Positions 22,895-31,767 of a DNA stretch of 64,000 nt are shown here, one piece after another (within the stretch, counting starts at the first letter, position 1; every line of letters starts with the position of its first letter). A program made the translations under genes and the position numbers. The notes below the pieces were generated by a model. It was not told the origin of the DNA. It searched no databases and worked only from the letters and a program-made list of their open reading frames with translations. Source of the stretch: Paracerasibacillus soli (lineage in GTDB: Bacteria; Bacillota; Bacilli; Bacillales; Amphibacillaceae); assembly GCF_034006335.1 (NCBI RefSeq), contig NZ_JAWDIQ010000001.1, one strand, 5' to 3'.

Positions 22895-23449
22895 ATGAAA
22901 CAACCTTCATTCTTTGAAAATGAAAGGATTGATGATTTATTTTACCATTTAGTTCAGGAATATGGTGAAGAATTAACGCGCTTAGCTTATCTCTATGTGA
23001 AAGATAAAAATATATCTGAAGATATCATACAGGATGTATTTATGCGAGCATTTGAACGGATAGACCAATTTGCTGGGAAATCGTCTTATAAAACGTATCT
23101 TTATAGAATGACAATTAACCGCTGTCACGATTATTTTCGAAGTTGGTCTTACAAAAATACAGTATTAACTGAAAAAGTATCACATGTTTTTCAAAGTAAA
23201 GAAGAAACCGAATCGGCTGTACTTTTAAAACAGGACAAAGAATTTATTTTTACAATTGTAACATCCTTACCTATAAAATATCGAGAGGTTATCATTTTGT
23301 ACTATTACCATGAATTTTCTAACGAGGAGATTGCGCAACTATTAAAATGCTCCATAAACACGGTAAAGACCAGATTATGTCGAGGACGACTAAGGTTGAA
23401 AAAAAAGTTAGCTATTTATGACCAGGAGGGAGGACTGGAACATGGATAA
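22895..23449 (+). CDS. ECF-family RNA polymerase sigma factor
   Basis: A 184-residue sigma factor of the extracytoplasmic function type. Region 2 is seen in YLYVKDKNISEDIIQDVFMRA-like sequence (about residues 34-55) and the -10 recognition helix with TYLYRMTINRCHDYFRSW. Region 4 is LPIKYREVIILYYYHEFSNE with the helix-turn-helix EEIAQLLKCSINTVKTRLCRG. ATG 22895 follows GAAAGGGGG. Its end overlaps the next gene by 8 bp, the usual sigma/anti-sigma coupling. I cannot assign it to a named Bacillus sigma factor. It is not part of the conserved polC-rimP neighbourhood, so it is an insertion here. Confidence 0.88.
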   Translation: MKQPSFFENERIDDLFYHLVQEYGEELTRLAYLYVKDKNISEDIIQDVFMRAFERIDQFAGKSSYKTYLYRMTINRCHDYFRSWSYKNTVLTEKVSHVFQSKEETESAVLLKQDKEFIFTIVTSLPIKYREVIILYYYHEFSNEEIAQLLKCSINTVKTRLCRGRLRLKKKLAIYDQEGGLEHG

Positions 23450-24200
23450 GAGGATTAAAGAAGGCCTACATGCTTACTTTCAAGATAAACAATTATTTAC
23501 CAAAGATCTTGAGGAGAGGATTATGATGAAATCAAAATCTCGTAGTAAGATTCATAAAGGAAAAAAAACGTTTAAATTCACGCCAATTTTTAGCCTCATT
23601 GCGACAGTCGTTATATTTGCTGGGCTTACGATGTTTGCTCTAGCGGAAAATCAGACAACTAAACCAAATACTCCAAATAATCAAGATGAAGTAGCTGGAG
23701 TTTCCCAATCTGATGAAGTTGAACAGAAAGAAGCGATTCAACAATATAAAGCGGAAATTGAGAAATATAAAACTGAAGTTAATAAATATATCGAGGAAAA
23801 CGATAAATTGAATCATGAGTTGGTGGAATTGAAATCTGTTAATAAAGAACTGGTAACTGAAAATGAAAACTATATGAAACAGTTAAAAGAAGAAAAAACA
23901 AATGCTAGTAACGAATTATTTAACCATACTGAAAAGTTATTAAAGAACGCTGGATATGATGACGGCATAGCAGGAGTTAGAAAAGATTTAATGAGTAATC
24001 CAGATATCATTCCATATGAAGGCGTACTCGGTGGTACGATGAACTTTTATAGTGAAGAAGATATTATCGTATTAAGTCATGAGTGGGTATTTGCTAGTTT
24101 TGAAGATGGTCATAATATGGGATTTGCTTTATTGAAATACACGATTGAAAATGGGAAAATAGTAAAATGGGAATTAGTTGATTCGTATTTGTGGGAATAA
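23442..24200 (+). CDS. Single-pass membrane protein, probable anti-sigma factor
   Basis: A 252-residue protein: cytoplasmic N-terminus (1-46), one membrane helix (about 47-67), an external coiled coil (about 95-150, KYKTEVNKYIEENDKLNHEL and similar) and a C-terminal domain of about 90 residues that I do not recognise. The N-terminal part lacks the HxxxCxxC zinc motif of many anti-sigma factors. Role as anti-sigma factor is inferred from the 8-bp overlap with the ECF sigma gene and the topology. The start is ATG 23442; an upstream in-frame ATG at 23418 lacks support. Confidence 0.75.
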   Translation: MDKRIKEGLHAYFQDKQLFTKDLEERIMMKSKSRSKIHKGKKTFKFTPIFSLIATVVIFAGLTMFALAENQTTKPNTPNNQDEVAGVSQSDEVEQKEAIQQYKAEIEKYKTEVNKYIEENDKLNHELVELKSVNKELVTENENYMKQLKEEKTNASNELFNHTEKLLKNAGYDDGIAGVRKDLMSNPDIIPYEGVLGGTMNFYSEEDIIVLSHEWVFASFEDGHNMGFALLKYTIENGKIVKWELVDSYLWE

Positions 24201-24288
24201 CCATATTAATTACAACAATTTTAATGCTGTTTGTTGCATGTCGTGTATGGTTATGTTATAGTTTTATTGTACGTAATGAATCGTTTGA

Positions 24289-24313
24289 AAAGAGTGGGTG
24301 CTCCCCACTCTTT
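24289..24313 (+). promoter_or_regulatory. First hairpin of the rimP upstream region
   Basis: AAAGAGTGGG (24289-24298) pairs with CCCACTCTTT (24304-24313) around a 5-nt loop. It lies about 190 bp before rimP. It can be a terminator for the sigma operon or part of a rimP leader RNA; I recall a similar GTGGG/CCCAC hairpin upstream of rimP in other Bacillus, not verified here. Confidence 0.55.
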
Positions 24314-24343
24314 CTTCATACTTAAGCCCATCTTGAGTTTGCT

Positions 24344-24369
24344 CCCTTGCCTTTTTGGGCAAGGGTTTT
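24344..24369 (+). terminator. Rho-independent terminator upstream of rimP
   Basis: CCCTTGCC (24344-24351) and GGCAAGGG (24358-24365) form a perfect stem with a 6-nt loop followed by TTTTA. Together with the hairpin at 24289 it forms a tandem pair in the 300-bp gap before rimP. The rest of that gap is AT-rich; a rimP promoter is expected there but I see no good match. Confidence 0.75.
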
Positions 24370-24501
24370 ATATTGAATTGTTTCGAGTAAACACACGCTG
24401 ATGTCTGTCTACTTATCAATAGTTTTTCGATATGTTAATGGAAAATCTACGTATCGTACATAATAAACTAAATAAGATTGCAGCAAAAGGAGGAAAAAAC
24501 A

Positions 24502-24972
24502 TTGAATTCCGATATTATCCAAACAACAGAGCAAATTGTTTTGCCTATCCTAAAAGATAACAACTTAGAATTAGTCGATATTGAGTTTGTTAAGGAAGGA
24601 AATGATTGGTTTTTAAGGGTATATATTGATAAAGAAGGTGGCGTCGATATTTCGGAGTGTGGATTCGTGTCAGAAAAATTAAGTGAAAAGCTTGATGAAA
24701 TCGACCCAATTAAAGAAGCATATTTTTTGGAAGTATCTTCTCCAGGTGCTGAACGGCCTTTAAAAACGAAGAAAGACTTTGACAATCATGTCAATGAAAA
24801 TGTTTATATCAAGTTGTATGCGCCAATAGAAGGCGAAAAAGAGTATGAAGGTATTTTAAAACAGTTTGAAAATGATGTGGCAACTATATCATATCGCTTC
24901 AAATCACGTACAAAAGAAGTTGAAATACCATTTGATAAAATTGCAAATGCGAGGCTAGCAGTTGTATTTTAA
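24502..24972 (+). CDS. rimP: Ribosome maturation factor RimP
   Basis: RimP assists late 30S assembly. TTG 24502 is chosen because of AAAGGAGG at 24486-24493. It is 156 residues, matching B. subtilis YlxS, with NLELVDIEFVKEGNDWFLRV, SEKLDEIDPIKEAYFLEVSS, PGAERPLKTKKDF and a C-terminal SH3-like part ending KIANARLAVVF. It is the first gene of the nusA-infB operon and intact. Confidence 0.96.
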   Translation: MNSDIIQTTEQIVLPILKDNNLELVDIEFVKEGNDWFLRVYIDKEGGVDISECGFVSEKLSEKLDEIDPIKEAYFLEVSSPGAERPLKTKKDFDNHVNENVYIKLYAPIEGEKEYEGILKQFENDVATISYRFKSRTKEVEIPFDKIANARLAVVF

Positions 24973-24986
24973 AGGGGGAATAAAAA

Positions 24987-26109
24987 GTGAGCAATCAACT
25001 GTTTGATGCAATTGAAATGTTAGCGGTTGAAAAAGGAATAAATAAGGAAGTTTTATTAGAGGCATTGGAAGCAGCACTCATTTCAGCCTATAAGAAAAAC
25101 TTTAAATCTGCAACGAACGTTCGAGTAGATCTAGATGAACAACAAGGTAAAATGCGGGTATATTCACGCAAAAATGTTGTAGATGATGTGATGGATCATC
25201 AACAAGAAATTTCGTTAGAAGAAGCGAAGAAAATCGATCCCAATTATGAATTGGAAGATGTAATTGAGGTTGAAGTAACACCAAAAGACTTTGGTCGAAT
25301 TGCTGCACAAGCTGCAAAACAAGTTGTAACTCAACGTGTACGCGAAGCTGAAAGAGGTGTCATCTACGAGGAGTATGTAGATCGTGAAGAAGATGTTATG
25401 ACAGGAATTGTCCAACGTAAAGACCCTAGATTTATTTATGTTGATTTAGGAAAAATTGAGGCAAAATTACCGGAACAAGAGCAAATCCCAACTGAAACAT
25501 ATAACATTCATGATCGAATTAAAGTTTTAGTTACAAAAGTAGAGAATACAAGTAAAGGTCCACAAATCTTTATATCACGTTCTCACCCTGGTTTATTGAA
25601 ACGTTTATTTGAAATGGAAGTACCAGAAATATATGATGGAACTGTAGAAATTAAATCAGTTGCTCGTGAAGCTGGAGATCGTTCAAAAATCGCAGTATAT
25701 GCAGAAAATCCAGAAGTTGATCCCGTTGGCTCTTGTGTTGGGCAAAAAGGACAACGAGTACAAGCGGTTGTAAATGAATTAAAAGGTGAAAAAATTGATA
25801 TTGTGGAATGGTCTGAAGATCCGACCGTTTATGTTTCCAATGCTTTAAGCCCATCAAAAGTGGTTGAAGTCATTGTAAATGAAGAAGAAAAAGCTACAAC
25901 CGTTATTGTGCCAAGATTATCAATTATCTCTAGCAATAGGAAAGCGTGGACAAAATGCACGTCTTGCTGCAAAATTAACAGGTTGGAAAATTGATATTAA
26001 AAGTGAAACAGAAGCAAAAAATGAAGGAATATTACATGCTGAAACCATTTTTGCTGAAGATGAACTAGTAGAAGAGAAATCCGATTCATTTGGAGACTTA
26101 TTTGAATAA
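24987..26109 (+). CDS. nusA: Transcription termination/antitermination factor NusA (one frameshift)
   Basis: NusA binds RNA polymerase and modulates pausing, termination and antitermination. GTG 24987 follows AAAGGGGG. The N-terminal polymerase-binding domain, the S1 domain (GIVQRKDPRFIYVDLGKIEA), KH1 (VGSCVGQKGQRVQAVVNEL) and KH2 (LSLAIGKRGQNARLAAKLTGW) are present. One extra A near 25911 breaks the frame at VPDYQLSL; the remainder continues to 26109. About 374 residues, the short Gram-positive form without acidic repeats. Confidence 0.95.
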
Positions 26110-26121
26110 GGGGGATTTTAG

Positions 26122-26394
26122 ATGGTACGACAAAGAAAAGTTCCTTTACGCAAATGTGTCGTCACACAGGAAATGAAGCCGAAGCAATCGTTAATTCGTA
26201 TTGTACGTAATAAAGATGGCGAAGTATCCGTTGACCTTACTGGTAAGATGAATGGACGCGGGGCTTATGTATCTAGGGATTTGCAAACAATATTAAAAGC
26301 TGAAAAATCAAATGTATTGGCGCGCCATCTCAATACAGAAATTGATTCCTCTGTCTATGAAGAATTAAAGCAACTGGTTGATAGCGATGAATAG
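26122..26394 (+). CDS. ylxR: YlxR family RNA-binding protein (DUF448)
   Basis: A 90-residue DUF448 protein, usually encoded between nusA and the L7Ae-like gene, with proposed RNA-binding or RnpM-type roles in Firmicutes. Motifs RKVPLRKCVVTQEMKPK and GRGAYVSRD are typical. ATG 26122 follows GGGGGAT. Its stop overlaps the ylxQ start by 8 bp. Confidence 0.94.
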   Translation: MVRQRKVPLRKCVVTQEMKPKQSLIRIVRNKDGEVSVDLTGKMNGRGAYVSRDLQTILKAEKSNVLARHLNTEIDSSVYEELKQLVDSDE

Positions 26395-26689
26395 TAACTA
26401 TTTAAATTTGTTAGGGCTAGTATATCGTGCAAGAAAATGCTCGCTTGGAGAGGGAAATATCATTAAAGACATCCAAAAGAAAAGAGCAAAGTTGGTACTA
26501 CTAGCAAATGATATCGGACAACAAACGAAAAAGAAAATGATGGATAAATGCCAAACATATGACATACCACTTATCGTCCTAGATGTGGATCGGAATACAT
26601 TATCACAGGCAATAGGTAAACAACAAAGAGTAGCAATTGCTATCCTTGATGATGGATTTGCAAACAAAGTATTATCGCTGCTCGAGTAA
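26387..26689 (+). CDS. ylxQ: L7Ae-like ribosomal protein YlxQ
   Basis: A 100-residue L7Ae/L30e-fold RNA-binding protein (YlxQ, also called RplGA) that recognises kink-turn RNA. LNLLGLVYRARKCSLGEGNI and AKLVLLANDIGQQTKKKM are diagnostic. I start at ATG 26387, inside the ylxR end; an in-frame upstream codon at 26378 is less likely. It is the standard neighbour of infB. Confidence 0.93.
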   Translation: MNSNYLNLLGLVYRARKCSLGEGNIIKDIQKKRAKLVLLANDIGQQTKKKMMDKCQTYDIPLIVLDVDRNTLSQAIGKQQRVAIAILDDGFANKVLSLLE

Positions 26690-26717
26690 TTAAATGTGGG
26701 GGTGAACATATCGTAAA

Positions 26718-28859
26718 ATGCGTGTATATGAATATGCAAAAGAAAACAATGTTACGAGTAGAGAAGTGATTGAGAAATTAAAACAGCTTAATATAGAAGT
26801 ATCAAACCATATGTCGACAATAGATGAGGACGATATGAAAAAATTACAAGGAAAAGTTACTGAAAATCAGAAAGATACAAATCAAAAGAAAGAAACAAAA
26901 CAGCAAACCGTGGAAGGAAAGAAACAAAACGATAACCGTCAGGATAAAAAAGGTAATCAATCAAAACAAACTAAACAATCAAAACCAAATTTTCCACAAA
27001 AAAATCAAAACGCTAAACATAATAAAAAGCAATCAAAAGGTGGAAGAAAAGGTAAAAAGGAAAATGTAGTTAATTCACAACAGCAAAAAGAAACTAAAAT
27101 GGAGTCACCAACAAAAATCACGTATAGCAGTACGCTAACAGTTAGTGAATTGGCTAGTAAACTACACAAGGATGCATCTGAAATTATCAAACACCTATTA
27201 TTTTTAGGAGTTATGGCTACAAAAAACCAAGATCTCGATGATGATGCAATTGAATTAATCTGTAGTGAGTTTAATGTTGAGGTAGAAAAGGAAATTATTT
27301 TAGAAGATACGGACTTTGATAAGTACGTACAGGAAGACGATGAAAAAGATTTAATTGAAAGACCTGCTATTGTGACAATTATGGGGCATGTTGACCATGG
27401 AAAGACAACGTTGCTTGATGCGATACGTGAATCAAAAGTAACGGCAGGTGAAGCAGGTGGAATTACACAGCATATAGGTGCATACCAAATAAAAGTAGAT
27501 AATAAGAAAATCACATTTTTAGACACACCAGGTCATGAAGCTTTCACAAGCATGCGTTCTCGCGGAGCCCAAGTGACAGATATTGCTATTTTAGTTGTTG
27601 CAGCTGACGACGGTGTAATGCCACAAACTGTAGAGGCACTAAATCATGCGAAAGCTGCTGAAGTACCGATAATTGTTGCTGTTAACAAAATGGATAAAGA
27701 AACAGCAAATCCAGATCGTGTCATGCAAGAATTAACAGAATACGAACTTATCCCTGAGGACTGGGGCGGCGAAACAATATTTGTTAACTTATCAGCTTTA
27801 CAACATGAAGGTATTGATGATTTGTTAGAAATGATTTTACTCGTTGCGGAAGTGGAAGAATTAAAAGCTAATCCGAAAGCTAGTGCATTTGGTACGGTGA
27901 TTGAAGCAGAACTTGATCGTGGTAAAGGATCAGTTGCTACATTACTTGTACAAAATGGTACACTTCAAGTAGGTGATGCGATTGTTGTTGGAAGTACGTA
28001 TGGTCGTGTACGTGCAATGGTAAATGACCTTGGTAGACGAATTAAGTCTGCTGGTCCATCAACTCCAGTAGAGATTACAGGATTAAATGAAGTACCACAA
28101 GCTGGTGATCAGTTCCTAGTATTTAAAGACGAAAAGAAAGCCCGTCAAATAGGTGAAGCACGTCAACAAAAGTCAATCCAAGAAAATCGTAGTGAACAAA
28201 CAAAAGTTAGCCTTGATGACCTATTTGAGCAAATAAAACAAGGTGAAATGAAAGAAATTAATATTATTATTAAGGCCGATGTTCAAGGTTCAGCGGAAGC
28301 ATTGTCATCTTCTCTTCAAAAAATAGATGTAGAAGGTGTCAAAATTAATATTATTCACGCTGGTGTTGGAGCAATTAATGAATCAGATATTATACTAGCT
28401 TCTGCATCAAATGGGATTGTAATTGGCTTTAATGTACGCCCAGACGTGAATGCTAAAAAAGCAGCGGAATCTGAAAACGTTGACGTTCGTTTACATCGTG
28501 TTATATATAAAGCAATTGAAGAAATAGAAGCAGCAATGAAAGGACTACTTGACCCGGAATTTAAAGAAAAAGTAATAGGTCAGGCAGAAGTTAGAGAAAC
28601 ATTTAAGGTTTCAAAAATTGGTACGATTGCAGGTTGCTATGTAACAGATGGAAAAATAACACGTAATGCTGGTGTTAGACTTATACGTGATGGTGTCGTT
28701 CTTTACGAAGGCGAAATTGACACATTAAAACGATTTAAAGATGATGTGAGAGAGGTTGCACAGAACTACGAATGTGGAATTACAATCAAAAACTTTAATG
28801 ATATAAAAGAAGGCGATGTAATCGAAGCATTTGTGATGGAGGAAATTAAACGAGTATGA
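26718..28859 (+). CDS. infB: Translation initiation factor IF-2
   Basis: IF-2 is the GTPase that brings initiator tRNA to the 30S subunit. The N-terminal IF2_N domain (MRVYEYAKENNVTSREVIEK) is followed by a long Lys/Gln/Asn-rich linker (about residues 50-130), a second IF2_N, then the GTPase core: GHVDHGKTT, DTPGHEAF, NKMD. Domains II-IV follow to ITIKNFNDIKEGDVIEAF. It has 713 residues, intact. The usual Bacillus start has a few extra residues before MRVYEY; ATG 26718 lies rather far (about 15 nt) from the GGGGGTG at 26697-26703, so the exact start is uncertain. Confidence 0.95.
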   Translation: MRVYEYAKENNVTSREVIEKLKQLNIEVSNHMSTIDEDDMKKLQGKVTENQKDTNQKKETKQQTVEGKKQNDNRQDKKGNQSKQTKQSKPNFPQKNQNAKHNKKQSKGGRKGKKENVVNSQQQKETKMESPTKITYSSTLTVSELASKLHKDASEIIKHLLFLGVMATKNQDLDDDAIELICSEFNVEVEKEIILEDTDFDKYVQEDDEKDLIERPAIVTIMGHVDHGKTTLLDAIRESKVTAGEAGGITQHIGAYQIKVDNKKITFLDTPGHEAFTSMRSRGAQVTDIAILVVAADDGVMPQTVEALNHAKAAEVPIIVAVNKMDKETANPDRVMQELTEYELIPEDWGGETIFVNLSALQHEGIDDLLEMILLVAEVEELKANPKASAFGTVIEAELDRGKGSVATLLVQNGTLQVGDAIVVGSTYGRVRAMVNDLGRRIKSAGPSTPVEITGLNEVPQAGDQFLVFKDEKKARQIGEARQQKSIQENRSEQTKVSLDDLFEQIKQGEMKEINIIIKADVQGSAEALSSSLQKIDVEGVKINIIHAGVGAINESDIILASASNGIVIGFNVRPDVNAKKAAESENVDVRLHRVIYKAIEEIEAAMKGLLDPEFKEKVIGQAEVRETFKVSKIGTIAGCYVTDGKITRNAGVRLIRDGVVLYEGEIDTLKRFKDDVREVAQNYECGITIKNFNDIKEGDVIEAFVMEEIKRV

Positions 28860-29134
28860 TTATATACGCAGAAGTAGAGTGTATGTTCTATGATGGTCAT
28901 TCATTAAAACAAAAACGTGCTGTACTTAAAAAGGTCATGTCAAGACTGCAAAATGATTTTAATGTAGCAATTACAGAACTTGATTATCATGACTTGTGGC
29001 AACGTACAAAGTTTGGAATTGTGACTATTTCAAATGAACGATTACATGCAGAAAAAGTGATACAAGAAGTATTGCGTGTAATTGATACGTTTACGGAGAT
29101 AGAAAGAACAATTACAAACATAGAGCATGTATAA
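28856..29134 (+). CDS. ylxP: YlxP family protein (DUF503)
   Basis: A 92-residue DUF503 protein of poorly known function, conserved between infB and rbfA. VECMFYDGHSLKQKRAVLKKVMSRL-type sequence starts the protein, and DLWQRTKFGIVTISNE follows. The ATG overlaps the infB stop by 4 bp. A roughly 150-bp gap then precedes rbfA, with no feature I can assign. Confidence 0.93.
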   Translation: MIIYAEVECMFYDGHSLKQKRAVLKKVMSRLQNDFNVAITELDYHDLWQRTKFGIVTISNERLHAEKVIQEVLRVIDTFTEIERTITNIEHV

Positions 29135-29287
29135 GCGTGAGAGTAAAAAAGTAGATGAAATACAGCAAGTGGTATCATGTGTTATTTTATCGGGCTTTTT
29201 TGAACATCATTTTATAGTAGCATATATTTTGCTTCCGCATTTAAACACAAAAAGGAATTTGGGCTTTGATGATAATGAGGTGAAAAG

Positions 29288-29629
29288 ATGGCAAACATAC
29301 GTTCGAATCGCGTGGCAGAGCAGATGAAAAAAGAGCTAGGGGAAATACTCACCAAGAAATTAAAAGATCCCAAGAGTAGGATTCGTGACCGTAACGGATG
29401 TTGAAGTAACAGGTGATTTACAACAAGCGACAGTATTTATTTCTGTTTTAGGTAGTGAAAGGAAAAACAGGATACGTTATTAGGGCTTGCGAAAGCAAAG
29501 GGATTTATTCGCTCTGAAATCGGTTCAAGAATTCGTTTGAGAAAAACACCGGAAATTATATTTGAATTTGATGAAGCGTTGGAATACGGTAACCGAATTG
29601 ACGCCATATTACGTGATTTAAATAAATAA
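29288..29629 (+). CDS. rbfA: Ribosome-binding factor A (two frameshifts)
   Basis: RbfA is a KH-like 30S maturation factor. It starts MANIRSNRVAEQMKKELGEI at ATG 29288 after GAGGTGAAAAG. An extra base near 29367 breaks DPRVGFVTVTDVEV, and one A is missing near 29461; the restored C-terminus reads KTPEIIFEFDEALEYGNRID and ends DLNK at 29629. About 114 residues, the family size. Because of the breaks the gene hardly shows as an open frame, but homology is clear. Confidence 0.9.
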
Positions 29630-29640
29630 AATGGTTTATC

Positions 29641-29678
29641 AAAATCTGACTTAAGCTTCTTGCTAAGTCAGATTTTTT
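29641..29678 (+). terminator. Terminator between rbfA and truB
   Basis: AAAATCTGACTTA (29641-29653) and TAAGTCAGATTTT (29664-29676) form a perfect 13-bp stem followed by TT. It would separate truB-ribF from the nusA-infB unit or attenuate read-through. Confidence 0.82.
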
Positions 29679-29723
29679 AGGTTAGGAAATATATACGACG
29701 AGTTGAAAGAAGTGATGATAAAG

Positions 29724-30615
29724 ATGGATGGTATCTTACCGCTATGGAAGCCAAAAGGAATGACATCCATGATTGTGTCATGAAAGTTCGCAAGTTATTG
29801 CATACAAAAAAAGTAGGTCACACAGGAACGTTATACCAGAAGTAGAAGGAGTATTACCAATTTGTATTGGACAAGCTACTAAAATTGTCCCTTTTCTAAC
29901 TGATACAAAGAAAACATATATTGCTGAAATCTGTTTAGGGAGCGCGACAGATACAGAGGATAGCTACGGAAAGGTTATTGCAGAAAAACCTGTTATTCCC
30001 TTATCAGATGAACAAATTAACAGCGCTATACAATCATTTCATGGTACAATAACACAAGTACCGCCCATGTATTCTGCCGTCAAAGTAAAAGGAAAAAAGC
30101 TTTATGAGTATGCGCGTGAAAATATTGAAGTAGAACGTCCAAAACGACTTGTTACGATACATCAAATTGAAAGATTAGAACAAGCGGAACCATCTATTAA
30201 CCGGATTAGATTTAAAGCAGTTTGTTCAAAAGGTACGTACATACGAACACTTTGTGTCGATATTGGAAAAAAATTAGGATATCCCGCACATATGTCGTAT
30301 TTAGTTCGTATAAAGACAGGCTCATTCAGTGAAGAAAATACGGTTAATTTTGATGATATTGTACTTGCCAAAGAAAAAGGACAAATTGGAAATTTATTAA
30401 TGCCAATTTCATGTGGAGTAGACCATTTACCAACGCTAAAGGTTGATGAGATAACGCAGCAAAAAGTACGGTATGGTCAAAAAATTAAATGGCCAGTAGA
30501 AGAACTTCCTTCTACACCATTTAAAGTGGTATTTGGAGAAGGAGAATTACTAGCTATTTATAAAATTGATCCTGAACAGCCAAAACAGATTAGGGCGGTT
30601 CGCGTGTTCAATTGA
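29724..30615 (+). CDS. truB: tRNA pseudouridine-55 synthase TruB (frame disturbed twice)
   Basis: TruB makes pseudouridine 55 in the T loop of tRNAs. ATG 29724 gives MDGILPLWKPKGMTS. A missing C near 29768 breaks SHDCVMKVRKLLHTKKVGHTGTL; a second disturbance near 29835 hits exactly the catalytic loop, where GTLDPEVEGVLP is expected and the codon for the catalytic Asp is not readable. Downstream ICIGQATKI, PPMYSAVKVKGKKLYEYAR and CSKGTYIRTL are normal. About 297 residues. I treat both breaks as sequence errors, but the active-site one deserves checking. Confidence 0.9.
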
Positions 30616-30638
30616 TGATAATGAATGAAGGTGAAAAA

Positions 30639-31582
30639 ATGAGAACGATAGAATTAATGTACCCTCATATATTACAACAGCAGGAATTACCAGAAACTGT
30701 TGCGGCTATCGGATTCTTTGATGGTATACATAAAGGACATCAAAAAGTAATCAAAACAGCAGTATCTGAAGCGAAGAAACGTGGATGGAAAGTGCTGTTA
30801 TTACCTTCCATCCTCATCCATCAGTTGTATTAAAAGCAGACGCAAAAGATGTAAAATACATTACACCAATTCGAGAGAAACAAGAAATATTGCAACAAAT
30901 GAATGTGGATCGTCTATATTTAATTACATTTAATAAGGAATTATCAGGATTATCACCGCAAGCCTTTCTTGACCATTTTATTATTGGATTAAACATCAAA
31001 CATGTTGTCGCGGGATTTGATTTTACTTTCGGTCATAAAGGAAAAGGCAATATGCAAACTATTGGTCAATTAACGAGAGGCTTTTTTACGCATACGGTGA
31101 TTGATAAAGTAGAATATGATGCGGAAAAGATTAGTTCAACCAAAATTCGGGAACTTTTAGCTACAGGAGATGTCACAACGGTACAGCAGCTTTTAGGTCG
31201 ACCTTTATATTTACATGGCACGGTTATTGATGGTGCAAAGCGTGGTAGAAAATTAGGGTTTCCAACTGCTAACTTGCAATTTGATTCAGAAATACTATTA
31301 CCTAAAACGGGTATTTACGCCGTTAAGGTTATTTATAAGAATGAGTCCTATGATGCGATGGCTAGTTTAGGGTTCAATCCAACTTTTCATGATGAAAATC
31401 AGCAAAGAACATTGGAAGTGAATATTTTAGATTATAGTCATGATATTTATGGAAAAGAGTTAAAATTAGAATGGTATGCCTTTATACGTGAAGAAAAGAA
31501 ATTTTCTTCAGTTGAGGATCTAATCGAGCAAATGAAAAAAGACGAAGTGCAAATTCGTCAATATTTTAAGGAAAGCCATTAA
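30639..31582 (+). CDS. ribF: Bifunctional riboflavin kinase/FAD synthetase (one frameshift)
   Basis: Converts riboflavin to FMN and then FAD. The N-terminal nucleotidyltransferase part has GFFDGIHKGHQKVI and (restored) SAVITFHPHPSVVLKAD, then GFDFTFGHKGKG. The C-terminal kinase part has DGAKRGRKLGFPTANLQF and NPTF. One A is missing near 30789. ATG 30639 follows GAAGGTGAAAA, which supports it over an in-frame ATG at 30612. About 315 residues; B. subtilis calls it ribC. Confidence 0.94.
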
Positions 31583-31625
31583 GTTTTATTTGATAATCAT
31601 GATTGACTTTATGTAAGGAAGTAGT

Positions 31626-31658
31626 CAAGTAAATAAATGTTTTATTTACTTGCATTTT
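31626..31658 (+). terminator. Terminator after ribF
   Basis: CAAGTAAATAAA (31626-31637) and TTTATTTACTTG (31641-31652) form a 12-bp stem with a 3-nt loop, then CATTTTTC. AT-rich, but the position after ribF supports a terminator. Confidence 0.65.
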
Positions 31659-31679
31659 TCATCAAAAAAAGTGTACGAT
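31650..31679 (+). promoter_or_regulatory. Possible rpsO promoter
   Basis: TTGCAT (31650-31655) and TACGAT (31674-31679) with 18-bp spacing lie just upstream of the rpsO leader hairpin. Only a moderate match to SigA consensus. Confidence 0.35.
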
Positions 31680-31698
31680 TAAAAACGTAAAACCATCG

Positions 31699-31730
31699 CT
31701 TGGCAAATCGTAACTCCGACGTTTGCTAGG
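31699..31730 (+). promoter_or_regulatory. Putative S15-binding leader hairpin of rpsO
   Basis: CTTGGCAAA (31699-31707) pairs with TTTGCTAGG (31722-31730) using G-T pairs, and CGT (31709-31711) with ACG (31719-31721), leaving a bulged T and a loop. A structured 5' leader with autoregulation by S15 is known for rpsO in Firmicutes; assignment here is from position and fold only. Confidence 0.45.
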
Positions 31731-31767
31731 GGAATGGGGATTCTAAAAATAATTGGAGGTGCAACAC

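Noticed and set aside
22895..24200. Toxin-antitoxin or phage-derived origin for the sigma module
   Set aside because: Sigma regions 2 and 4 are clear, the partner is a membrane protein, and base composition resembles the neighbours; no integrase or flanking repeats are present.
27005..27526. 173-codon minus-strand frame inside infB
   Set aside because: Lies opposite the IF-2 linker and GTPase domain; no independent signals.
29127..29327. Open frame of 66 codons between ylxP and rbfA
   Set aside because: It runs into the rbfA start in another frame, has no good ribosome binding site and no recognisable features.
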